Assembly: GCA_900555295.1 (NCBI GenBank)
Contig: USKN01000036.1
Location: 1 to 12,054 of the forward strand
Direction: 5' to 3'
DNA length: 12,054 nt
DNA from: an uncultured Eubacteriales bacterium
GTDB taxonomy: Bacteria; Bacillota; Clostridia; UMGS1810
Part shown: positions 6,545-12,054 of the stretch, piece after piece
Layout: each line of letters begins with the position of its first letter
How positions within the stretch are numbered: position 1 is the stretch's first letter
Program-made: the position numbers and the translations under genes
Notes under the pieces: model-generated
What the model saw: the letters and a program-made list of their open reading frames with translations, nothing else
Told to the model about the DNA's origin: nothing
Database searches by the model: none

Positions 6545-6650
6545 GTTTGAAATGTGAATTTATCACAATAATGCGTCAAAAGGCTTGAAAATACAGCAAG
6601 TATTCCCTGCACCTTTTTCCTTTTCTTGCAATAAATTCATCATTTCAAAC
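6545..6650. repeat. Inner stem-loop 1 of the element
   Basis: GTTTGAAATG (6545-6554) pairs perfectly with CATTTCAAAC (6641-6650). After a one-base bulge at 6640, TGAATTTAT (6555-6563) pairs with 6631-6639. This gives a 19-bp stem directly abutting the left TIR. The loop contains a pyrimidine-rich run on the + strand (6612-6627). Confidence 0.75.
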
Positions 6651-6657
6651 TCTTCGA

Positions 6658-6764
6658 CCTTAAATTTAATAAAATATTATAGATTTTAGGTGCGAAGGAC
6701 GAAGGTGGGCTGACGCCCATCAAGGACGACAAGCCTAAAAGAATATTATTTTATAAATTTAAGG
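6658..6764. repeat. Inner stem-loop 2 of the element, with GC-rich cap
   Basis: Arms at 6658-6690 (CCTTAAATTTA to TTTTAGG) and 6734-6764 pair with a few bulges and abut the right TIR. The loop holds a GC-rich hairpin, GGTGGGC (6704-6710) with GCCCATC (6715-6721) around TGAC, including one G-U pair on the + strand. It is flanked by two direct copies of AAGGACGA (6695-6702 and 6722-6729). Confidence 0.75.
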
Positions 6765-6790
6765 CGTATGGTGTTCAAGTCCTATATGCC
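6765..6790 (-). repeat. Right terminal inverted repeat of the element
   Basis: Reads GGCATATAGGACTT to ACCATACG on the - strand, pairing with 6519-6544. Including the flanking TA on each side, the symmetric block is 28 bp. Confidence 0.92.
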
Positions 6791-7029
6791 TAACGGTCTT
6801 GTATTGTTGGCTTTTCTAAATTCCTTTAAATTTACACGCTTATCCCCTCTTACGGTTATAAGGTAATAGTTTTTCTTTTTATCATCTCTTATAAACAAAT
6901 TTTTGGCGTCTGCCTCGGGATGCGGAATGTCAATATCGGCAACTTCGCTCATACTGAAAACCGCCTTATGCTCTGTTATTTCATATTTAATATTTTGCTG
7001 TGTCAAAAAGTTATATATATCTTGTTTTT

Positions 7030-7938
7030 TCATAAATCCGCCTCCGTATTCAAAGCATAACGTACATCTTGCTGCAATTGCATTTTAAGCGCTTCAAGCG
7101 AGGCGAACTTTTTTTCGGGACGAATATATTGCAAAAATTCTATAACAGCGTTTTTTCCGTACGCGTTATCATTATAATCTATAATATGTGTTTCGGCTTT
7201 AATCGTGCCAAAATCGGTAACTGTCGGATTATGACCTATGTTGGTAATACCTTTGTATTTTTTACCGTCAATATGAACTACGGAACAATATACACCTTCT
7301 TTGGGTTTTATCATATATTCGGGAAAATACATATTTATAGTTGGAAATCCTATGGTTCTTCCCAATTGTTTACCGTGACGTACTTGCGCGCACAAGCTGT
7401 AATTACGTCCCAAAAAAATATTTACTTCACTCATATTGCCGTTTGATATAAGCTCTTTTATATATGTTGAACTTACGGCAATATTATTTTTGCCCTTGTA
7501 TACACAATCTATTATTTCGGCTTCTATGCCAAAATCACCGCATATTTTTTTTAATGTATCCGTATTGCCGCACCTGTTGTGACCGAATTTAAAGTTATAC
7601 CCTGCTGTAACATATTTTGCGTTAAGTTTGCCGCATAGTACGTTTTTTACAAAATCGTACGGCATTTGACTTGCGTAGCGCTCGGTAAGTTTATCGGTAC
7701 AAACTGCGTCAACACCCAATTTTTTTAATAATCTTATTCTGTAATCGTCATCGGTTATTCTGTTTGAATAAACTTTTGGTTCAACGGTGTATACCACACA
7801 AAAAAGATTATTTTTGTGCGCAATCCGAACCGCTCTTTTAATAAGCTTAACGTGTCCCGTATGAATACCGTCAAACTTGCCTACAGCCACAACCGTACCG
7901 CAATTGCTGTTTTTAGATGTTAAATACTGTATTTTCAT
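7030..7938 (-). CDS. ribF: Bifunctional riboflavin kinase / FMN adenylyltransferase
   Basis: A 302-aa cytoplasmic enzyme that makes FMN from riboflavin and then FAD from FMN. The N-terminal adenylyltransferase domain shows GKFDGIHTGH (20-29, HxGH nucleotide motif), GYNFKFGHNRCGN (113-125) and SSTYIKELI (156-164). The C-terminal kinase domain shows LGRTIGFPTINMYFPE (192-207), KPKEGVY, GITNIGHNPTV (230-240) and IEFLQYIRPE, with the probable catalytic Glu at 267. Two N-terminal motifs are slightly off-consensus: TVEPKVY where TFdPHP is usual, and SSTYIK where SSTxIR is usual. Length is normal. The ATG at 7938 has AAGGGA 8 nt upstream and lies 15 nt after the truB stop. It overlaps the broken proX by 4 nt. 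ribF after truB is the standard order in Firmicutes infB operons. Confidence 0.95.
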   Translation of the reverse strand: MKIQYLTSKNSNCGTVVAVGKFDGIHTGHVKLIKRAVRIAHKNNLFCVVYTVEPKVYSNRITDDDYRIRLLKKLGVDAVCTDKLTERYASQMPYDFVKNVLCGKLNAKYVTAGYNFKFGHNRCGNTDTLKKICGDFGIEAEIIDCVYKGKNNIAVSSTYIKELISNGNMSEVNIFLGRNYSLCAQVRHGKQLGRTIGFPTINMYFPEYMIKPKEGVYCSVVHIDGKKYKGITNIGHNPTVTDFGTIKAETHIIDYNDNAYGKNAVIEFLQYIRPEKKFASLEALKMQLQQDVRYALNTEADL

Positions 7939-7953
7939 TTACATAATCCCTTA

Positions 7954-8862
7954 TTATTCGTTGCTTGAAAATAATTTTACCGCTTTAATTTTATTAAAAC
8001 CGTTAATATTTAAAACCTGCCCCACGGCAATAAATTGATTGTTTTTATCGTATACCCTGTACAAACCCGTATCGGTCTTTACCGTTGACGGAGCACCGTT
8101 TTTTAGTCTTTTTACAATTTCATCCGTCGCAATATATTTGCCGTAATTGTCAAAAACCGTGTCAACAGGCAATATTACACTGTTTAAATTACCTGTATTT
8201 GCCGCATTTTCGAGCATATCAAATGTAATTGCATCGGATATATTAAATTTACCCGACACTGTTCTTTGCAAATCCGACATACACGCATAGCACTTTAAAA
8301 ATTTTCCTATATCGTCGCACAGTGTTCTTATATATGTACCCTTTGAACAGTGAACGCGCATACTAAAACCGTCTTCATAAAACTTTTCCGCTTTAGCGCT
8401 GTAGATTGTGATTTTACGGGGCTTTCTTTCAACCTCTATGCCCTTTCGCGCCAAATCGCACATTTTTTTGCCGTTTATTTTAATAGCGGAGTACATAGGC
8501 GGAATTTGCTCAACCTCACCCGTAAAATTTTCAAGTGCACGCAATATATCTGCTTTTGTAACATTTATATTATCACATTTTTCAATAACAGTACCGTATA
8601 TATCCTGCGTATCGGTGCAAATGCCGAGTTTAACATTTGCAACATACTCTTTATCGGTAGCTGTAAGCATATCGCTTACTTTTGTTGCCTTACCCACGCA
8701 AACGGGCAAAACTCCCGTTGCTTCCGGGTCAAGAGTACCCGTATGCCCTACTTTACGCATTTTTAAAATACCGCGCACTTTGTTTACAACATCGTGACTT
8801 GTAAATCCTTTTGGTTTATTAATAATTATAATTCCGTTATAAACTAAATCGTTGTTTTTCAT
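7954..8862 (-). CDS. truB: tRNA pseudouridine(55) synthase
   Basis: A 302-aa enzyme that isomerises U55 in the T-loop of tRNAs to pseudouridine. The catalytic motif GHTGTLDPEATGVLPVCVGK contains the nucleophile D45. Other family blocks are NKPKGFTSHDVV (15-26), the EYVANVKLG strand with the active-site Tyr, PPMYSAIKINGKKMCDLARK, and CSKGTYIRTLCDDIG with its conserved Arg. A PUA-like RNA-binding domain covers roughly residue 240 to the end. Length is typical. The ATG at 8862 is 3 nt past the nrnA stop. Its GAGGT (8873-8877) lies inside the end of nrnA, 10 nt upstream, so the two are translationally linked. Confidence 0.96.
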   Translation of the reverse strand: MKNNDLVYNGIIIINKPKGFTSHDVVNKVRGILKMRKVGHTGTLDPEATGVLPVCVGKATKVSDMLTATDKEYVANVKLGICTDTQDIYGTVIEKCDNINVTKADILRALENFTGEVEQIPPMYSAIKINGKKMCDLARKGIEVERKPRKITIYSAKAEKFYEDGFSMRVHCSKGTYIRTLCDDIGKFLKCYACMSDLQRTVSGKFNISDAITFDMLENAANTGNLNSVILPVDTVFDNYGKYIATDEIVKRLKNGAPSTVKTDTGLYRVYDKNNQFIAVGQVLNINGFNKIKAVKLFSSNE

Positions 8863-8865
8863 AAA

Positions 8866-9852
8866 TTAAATTACCTCACCAACAAGTTTGGTTAATCTTT
8901 TTTTTGCATCGTTAAGGTTCATATTAACCGTTGCACCGGCGGCTCTTATATGCCCTCCGCCTCCGAGCTTTGCCGCAATGGCCGAAACATCGGCATATTC
9001 GTTTGAACGCAGGCTTATTTTTATTTCATTTTCACTGTAAATTTTAAGCAATACGCCCACTTCCACTCCTTTTACCGAGCGCGGAAGTGATGAGTATTCG
9101 TCAACAGCCTCAAAAGTGAGTCCGTATTTATTAAGCGAATTTTTATCAATATATGTTATGCATAATTTCCCGTCAAAGAAAAATTCCATATTTTGTATTA
9201 TTTCGCTCATAAATTTTAATGACTCAATCTTTTTGTTTTCAAACAACAATCTCATAATCCTTTGCGAATTAATACCGCTTTTTAATAAATCGGCGGCAAT
9301 TAAGTGCGTTTCTTCGGTGGTATTTGAATATTGAAAACTACCCGTATCGCTTACAATTGCAGCATACAGACACTCGTTGCAAAACGCATTACAATCCGCG
9401 TTTAAATGTTTGTGTATAAGTTTGTACACAATTTCACCGGCGGCGGCGGCATTGCCGTCTATACAGTTAAAATCCGCAAATCCCGAATTTGTTGTGTGAT
9501 GGTCAATGCATACCGTAAGATTTGATTTATCAAAAAGTTTTTCTTTTAAATCATCAATCATATAAAGTGCCGCCACGTCAACTGTAATACAAACATCATA
9601 CTGCTGTCCCGTATATTTATATTTGTCATTCCACAAAAATTCAAAACGTTCGGGTATTTTACCCGGCACAGCAATTTTAGCTTCTTTACCCATTGCATTT
9701 ATTGCTTCGGCAAGAGCGGATACCGAACCTATGCAGTCACCATCTGGATTTTTATGCGGAATAAGCAAAAATGAATTATATTTTTTTATAATATCCGATA
9801 CAGCGTTTAATTGATTGGCAATATCGCTTTTTTGTGTGTTAATCTCATTCAT
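8866..9852 (-). CDS. nrnA: DHH/DHHA1 phosphoesterase, NrnA-type oligoribonuclease/pAp phosphatase
   Basis: A 328-aa DHH-family phosphoesterase. NrnA degrades 2-5 nt RNA oligomers and dephosphorylates 3'-phosphoadenosine 5'-phosphate. Motifs in order: H33-K-N-P-D37-G-D39 (metal site), TVDVAA with D92, the namesake D117-H118-H119, VSD169TGSFQYSNTT, and the DHHA1 substrate motif GGGGHIRAAG at about 297-306. I chose the ATG at 9852 because GGTG (9859-9862) lies 6 nt upstream and the start overlaps the rbfA stop as ATGAATGA. The longer in-frame ATG at 9867 (333 aa) has no visible Shine-Dalgarno. The gene sits between rbfA and truB, its usual place in this operon in Firmicutes. Whether both RNA and pAp are natural substrates here is inference from the family. 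Confidence 0.92.
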   Translation of the reverse strand: MNEINTQKSDIANQLNAVSDIIKKYNSFLLIPHKNPDGDCIGSVSALAEAINAMGKEAKIAVPGKIPERFEFLWNDKYKYTGQQYDVCITVDVAALYMIDDLKEKLFDKSNLTVCIDHHTTNSGFADFNCIDGNAAAAGEIVYKLIHKHLNADCNAFCNECLYAAIVSDTGSFQYSNTTEETHLIAADLLKSGINSQRIMRLLFENKKIESLKFMSEIIQNMEFFFDGKLCITYIDKNSLNKYGLTFEAVDEYSSLPRSVKGVEVGVLLKIYSENEIKISLRSNEYADVSAIAAKLGGGGHIRAAGATVNMNLNDAKKRLTKLVGEVI

Positions 9853-10201
9853 CTTTATCACCGTCATTTATTTTGTGAAGTAAATCGTTTATATGCATAC
9901 CGTAATCAATGGAATTATCCAATACAAACGTCGGCTGTGGCACTATTCTTAAATTAACTCTTGCCGCAACTTCGCGTTTAATATATCCTGTTGCATTTTT
10001 GAGCGCGTCAACAGCGTCTTTTTTTTCTTTTTCACTGCCCATAACGCTCACATAAACTTTTGCATATTTTAAATCTTTGGTAATATCCACAGCTACAACC
10101 GATACCATCGACGGCATACGCGGGTCTTTAACCGTACGCAGTACAGATGCCATTTCGCGAAGATATTCCTGTTTAATCCTTTCAATTCTGTTAAAAGCCA
10201 T
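9845..10201 (-). CDS. rbfA: 30S ribosome-binding factor A
   Basis: A 118-aa KH-fold protein that binds the 30S subunit during late 16S rRNA maturation and is important for growth in the cold. Recognisable family features are the N-terminus RIERIKQEYLREMASVLRTV, VKDPRM, the VVAVDITKDLKYAKVYVSV strand-helix segment and the C-terminal VPQPTFVLDNSIDYGMHIN block, where RbfA proteins usually read P.l.F..D.S...g..I. The ATG at 10201 is preceded by AAGGCGG (10208-10214) at 6 nt, which overlaps the infB stop codon (10213-10215). The 3' end overlaps nrnA by 8 nt. infB-rbfA is one of the most conserved bacterial gene pairs. Confidence 0.95.
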   Translation of the reverse strand: MAFNRIERIKQEYLREMASVLRTVKDPRMPSMVSVVAVDITKDLKYAKVYVSVMGSEKEKKDAVDALKNATGYIKREVAARVNLRIVPQPTFVLDNSIDYGMHINDLLHKINDGDKDE

Positions 10202-10212
10202 ATTATACCGCC

Positions 10213-12054
10213 TTAATTCTTTATTTCTTCCATAACAAACGATTCTATTACATCGCCGTCTTTAATATCGTTAAAGTTTTCAATTCCTATACCGCACTCA
10301 TAGTTAGACGCAACTTCTTTAACATCATCTTTAAATCTTTTAAGCGAGCTTAAAATGCCTTCGTGTACAACAATTCCGTCACGTACAATACGTACTTGTG
10401 AGTTACGCGATATTTTACCGTCGGTTACATATCCGCCCGCAATTGTACCTACACCGCTTACTTTAAATGTGTTTCTTACTTCGGCGTGGCCGAGTACAAC
10501 TTCCTTAAATTTAGGTGCAAGCATACCTTTCATAGCGGCTTCTATTTCTTCAATAGCGTTGTAAATAACTCTGTAAAGCCGTATGTCAACATTATTGAGT
10601 TTGGCAGATTCAACCGCACTTGCGGCGGGACGTACGTTAAATCCTACAATAATTGCGTCAGACGCTGCCGCAAGCATAACGTCAGATTCGGTTATACCAC
10701 CTACACCGCCGTGTATGCAGTTAACTCTTACTTCGTCGTTTGAAAGTTTTGAAAGCGACTGTTTTACCGCTTCAACCGAACCTTGAACATCTGCCTTAAC
10801 AATAATATTAAGGTCTTTGCGTTCTCCCTCTTTAATTTGGTCAAATAACGCGTCAAGGCTTACCGCACTGCGTGAAACAATAGATTCTTCTTTAATCTTT
10901 TCTTTACGTTTTTCAACAACAGCTCTTGCCTTTTTCTCATCATCAACGGCATAAAATACATCGCCGCCGTCCGGCACATCGCTAAGTCCCGTAATTTCAA
11001 CAGGAACAGACGGACCTGCTTTTTTAACATTGTTGCCTCTGTCATCTATCATAGCTCTTACTCTGCCCTCGGCTGTACCGGCAACCATTATATCACCTAT
11101 TCGCAGTGTTCCGTTTTGTACCAATACCGTTGCAACAGGTCCTCTGCCTTTATCAAGACGCGCCTCTATAACCGTACCCTTTGCCTTACGGTTGGGGTTT
11201 GCTTTAAGTTCTTTCATATCGGCAACAAGCAATACCATTTCCAAAAGTTCATCTATATTTTGGTTAAACTTTGCAGATATTGGAACACAAATTGTATCTC
11301 CGCCCCATTCTTCGGGTACAAGTCCGTATTCGGTAAGTTCCTGTTTAATTTTATCGGGATTTGCACCCTCTTTATCAATTTTGTTAATTGCAACAATAAT
11401 TGTAACTCCCGCAGCTTTTGCGTGATTTATTGCCTCTACCGTTTGAGGCATAATGCCGTCATCTGCCGCAACAACCAAAATTGCAACATCGGTTACCTGC
11501 GCACCGCGCATACGCATAGCTGTAAATGCTTCGTGCCCCGGTGTATCGAGAAATGTTATTTTACGGTCGTTAATTCTAACTCTGTACGCACCTATATGCT
11601 GGGTAATACCGCCTGCTTCTTTGGCAATTACGTTTGTTTTTCTTATGGTGTCAAGCAAAGATGTTTTACCGTGGTCAACGTGTCCCATTACAACAACAAC
11701 CGGTGAACGCGGTTCAAGAGTTGACGGATCATCTTCAACATCATTAAACAATCTGTCTTCGTCTGTTATAATTACCTCTTTTTTTACGGTAAATCCTACA
11801 TCTTCACCAATAAGCGACGCTGTATCAAAATCTATTGTTTGACTTACCGACGCCATTATTCCGAGTTCAAAAAGTTTTTTTACAATTACGGCAGCATTCA
11901 TATTAAGTTTTGCGGCAAAATCGCCCACAGAAATTTCATCGGGTATTTCAACCTCTTTTATTTCGGGCTTTTTCTCTTCTTTTTGTACATTTTTCTTTTT
12001 CTTGTCTTTATCGGTTGAAATATTTTTTTCTGCCTTTTTCGCGCTTTTTTTAAT
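10213..12054 (-). CDS. infB: Translation initiation factor IF-2 (5' end beyond the window)
   Basis: A partial gene: 613 codons are present and the frame is open through the window edge at 12054, so the true start lies outside. IF-2 is the GTPase that brings initiator fMet-tRNA to the 30S subunit and promotes subunit joining. In the visible part, the first 50 or so residues are a Lys/Glu-rich linker (KKAEKN, KDKKKKNVQKEEKKPE), then an IF2_N-type module (VGDFAAKLNMNAAVIVKKLF). The GTPase domain shows G1 GHVDHGKTS, G2 GGITQHIGAY, G3 DTPGHEAF, G4 NKIDK and G5 ISAKFNQNI. Domains II to IV follow and the C-terminus includes HAEVRNTFKVSGVGTIAGGY. An internal GTG at 11926-11928 could be mistaken for the start, but the reading frame and the IF2_N module continue upstream of it. 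It heads the visible part of the operon. Confidence 0.97.
   Translation of the reverse strand: MKKSAKKAEKNISTDKDKKKKNVQKEEKKPEIKEVEIPDEISVGDFAAKLNMNAAVIVKKLFELGIMASVSQTIDFDTASLIGEDVGFTVKKEVIITDEDRLFNDVEDDPSTLEPRSPVVVVMGHVDHGKTSLLDTIRKTNVIAKEAGGITQHIGAYRVRINDRKITFLDTPGHEAFTAMRMRGAQVTDVAILVVAADDGIMPQTVEAINHAKAAGVTIIVAINKIDKEGANPDKIKQELTEYGLVPEEWGGDTICVPISAKFNQNIDELLEMVLLVADMKELKANPNRKAKGTVIEARLDKGRGPVATVLVQNGTLRIGDIMVAGTAEGRVRAMIDDRGNNVKKAGPSVPVEITGLSDVPDGGDVFYAVDDEKKARAVVEKRKEKIKEESIVSRSAVSLDALFDQIKEGERKDLNIIVKADVQGSVEAVKQSLSKLSNDEVRVNCIHGGVGGITESDVMLAAASDAIIVGFNVRPAASAVESAKLNNVDIRLYRVIYNAIEEIEAAMKGMLAPKFKEVVLGHAEVRNTFKVSGVGTIAGGYVTDGKISRNSQVRIVRDGIVVHEGILSSLKRFKDDVKEVASNYECGIGIENFNDIKDGDVIESFVMEEIKN

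Larger units (their letters stand above)
6519..6790. mobile_element. MITE-like element with TA target duplication, inserted in proX
   Basis: A 272-bp insertion whose borders are set precisely by the broken gene. It starts GGCATATAGGACT and ends with the reverse complement. The terminal inverted repeats are 26 bp with two mismatches. It is flanked by TA at 6517-6518 and 6791-6792; removing the element plus one TA rebuilds the proX frame. TA duplication with TIRs of this length is the pattern of IS630/Tc1-mariner-type miniature elements such as Correia elements and RUP. There is no transposase gene, so it is non-autonomous. The interior folds into two further hairpins (6545-6650 and 6658-6764), leaving only a 7-nt linker between them. 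Family assignment is inferred from TIR and TSD form alone. Confidence 0.88.
6271..7033 (-). pseudogene. proX: YbaK/ProX-type aminoacyl-tRNA (prolyl-tRNA) deacylase, interrupted by a 272-bp element
   Basis: This family hydrolyses mischarged aminoacyl-tRNA, typically Ala-tRNA(Pro), and resembles the free-standing editing domain of prolyl-tRNA synthetase. The 5' half (7033 to 6791, 81 codons) carries YEITEHKAVFSMSEV, EADAK44NLFIRDDKKKNYYL with the conserved Lys, and ends in NNTRPL. It then runs into the insertion and stops after two more codons (GI). The 3' half (6516 to 6274, 81 codons) resumes with SFASE and carries LTPGSVTPFGILNDDE and IGIHPNENTATVWLKTDDL. Joined, the halves give 162 aa, the normal family length, with no other defect, so the disruption looks recent. 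The ATG at 7033 overlaps the ribF stop (ATGA) and has GGAGG 7 nt upstream. It is the last gene of the infB operon, so loss has no polar cost. Catalytic Lys and the GSVTP loop now sit on separate frames, so the enzyme is presumably inactive. Confidence 0.93.

Noticed and set aside
6519..6550. Possible tRNA gene 3' end on the - strand
   Set aside because: Only a T-loop core is present. The T-stem does not pair fully, and no anticodon arm or acceptor stem can be drawn; the sequence belongs to the element's TIR.
6203..6550. 115-codon open frame on the + strand
   Set aside because: It runs antisense to proX, crosses the terminator and ends in the left TIR. It has no family resemblance and no Shine-Dalgarno.
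6271..6612. Independent 113-aa gene
   Set aside because: Its C-terminal 81 residues are the back half of ProX and its first 30 or so codons are transposon sequence. It is treated as part of the pseudogene and discussed as a possible chimera.
6519..6790. Self-splicing intron or translational bypass element restoring proX
   Set aside because: I see no group I core, and a GTGCG at 6690 comes without any group II domain V. The termini are TA-flanked inverted repeats, which a transposable element explains better. Bypass over 274 nt has no specific support.

Overview
The window is AT-rich chromosomal DNA from a low-GC Gram-positive bacterium, most likely an anaerobic Clostridia member of the Ruminococcaceae/Oscillospiraceae type. 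The evidence is the housekeeping gene order infB-rbfA-nrnA-truB-ribF, a tandem-OB single-stranded DNA-binding protein of the type I associate with Clostridia, strong purine-rich Shine-Dalgarno sites, an S-layer-homology (SLH) surface protein and a WalJ homologue. I cannot assign a genus from sequence alone.

Layout. (1) 1-2125, + strand: a secreted SLH protein with a PstS-like solute-binding domain, followed 18 nt later by a PaaI-like hotdog thioesterase. A bidirectional hairpin terminator (2139-2176) ends this unit. (2) 2183-4986, - strand: an operon read as yebC, murA, walJ, with a near-consensus sigmaA promoter at 5032-5061. It makes a translation factor, the first committed enzyme of peptidoglycan synthesis and a metallo-beta-lactamase-fold hydrolase of the WalJ family. 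murA and walJ overlap by 8 nt. (3) 4987-5246: a divergent intergenic region with two clean inverted repeats. (4) 5247-6225, + strand: the tandem-OB SSB-like gene and an unrecognised 82-codon gene, closed by a second bidirectional terminator (6235-6272). (5) 6271-12054, - strand: the distal part of the nusA/infB-type operon, read as infB (5' end beyond the window), rbfA, nrnA, truB, ribF and a broken proX. Genes are 3 to 15 nt apart or overlap by 4 or 8 nt, so this is a single tightly coupled translation and RNA-metabolism operon.

The most interesting object is a 272-bp non-coding element (6519-6790) that interrupts proX, the YbaK/ProX-type editing deacylase gene at the end of the operon. Removing the element and one copy of a TA duplication restores an uninterrupted 162-codon frame reading TRPL-SFASE across the join. 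The element has 26-bp terminal inverted repeats with two mismatches and a TA target duplication, as in IS630/Tc1-mariner-type miniature elements (MITEs). Its interior is almost entirely two further stem-loops, so the whole element can fold as a three-way junction. One stem-loop is capped by a GC-rich hairpin flanked by two copies of AAGGACGA. It carries no transposase and would have to be mobilised in trans.

The rest of the window is conserved housekeeping sequence. The SLH/PstS fusion, the 82-codon gene and the divergent intergenic palindromes are secondary points of interest.
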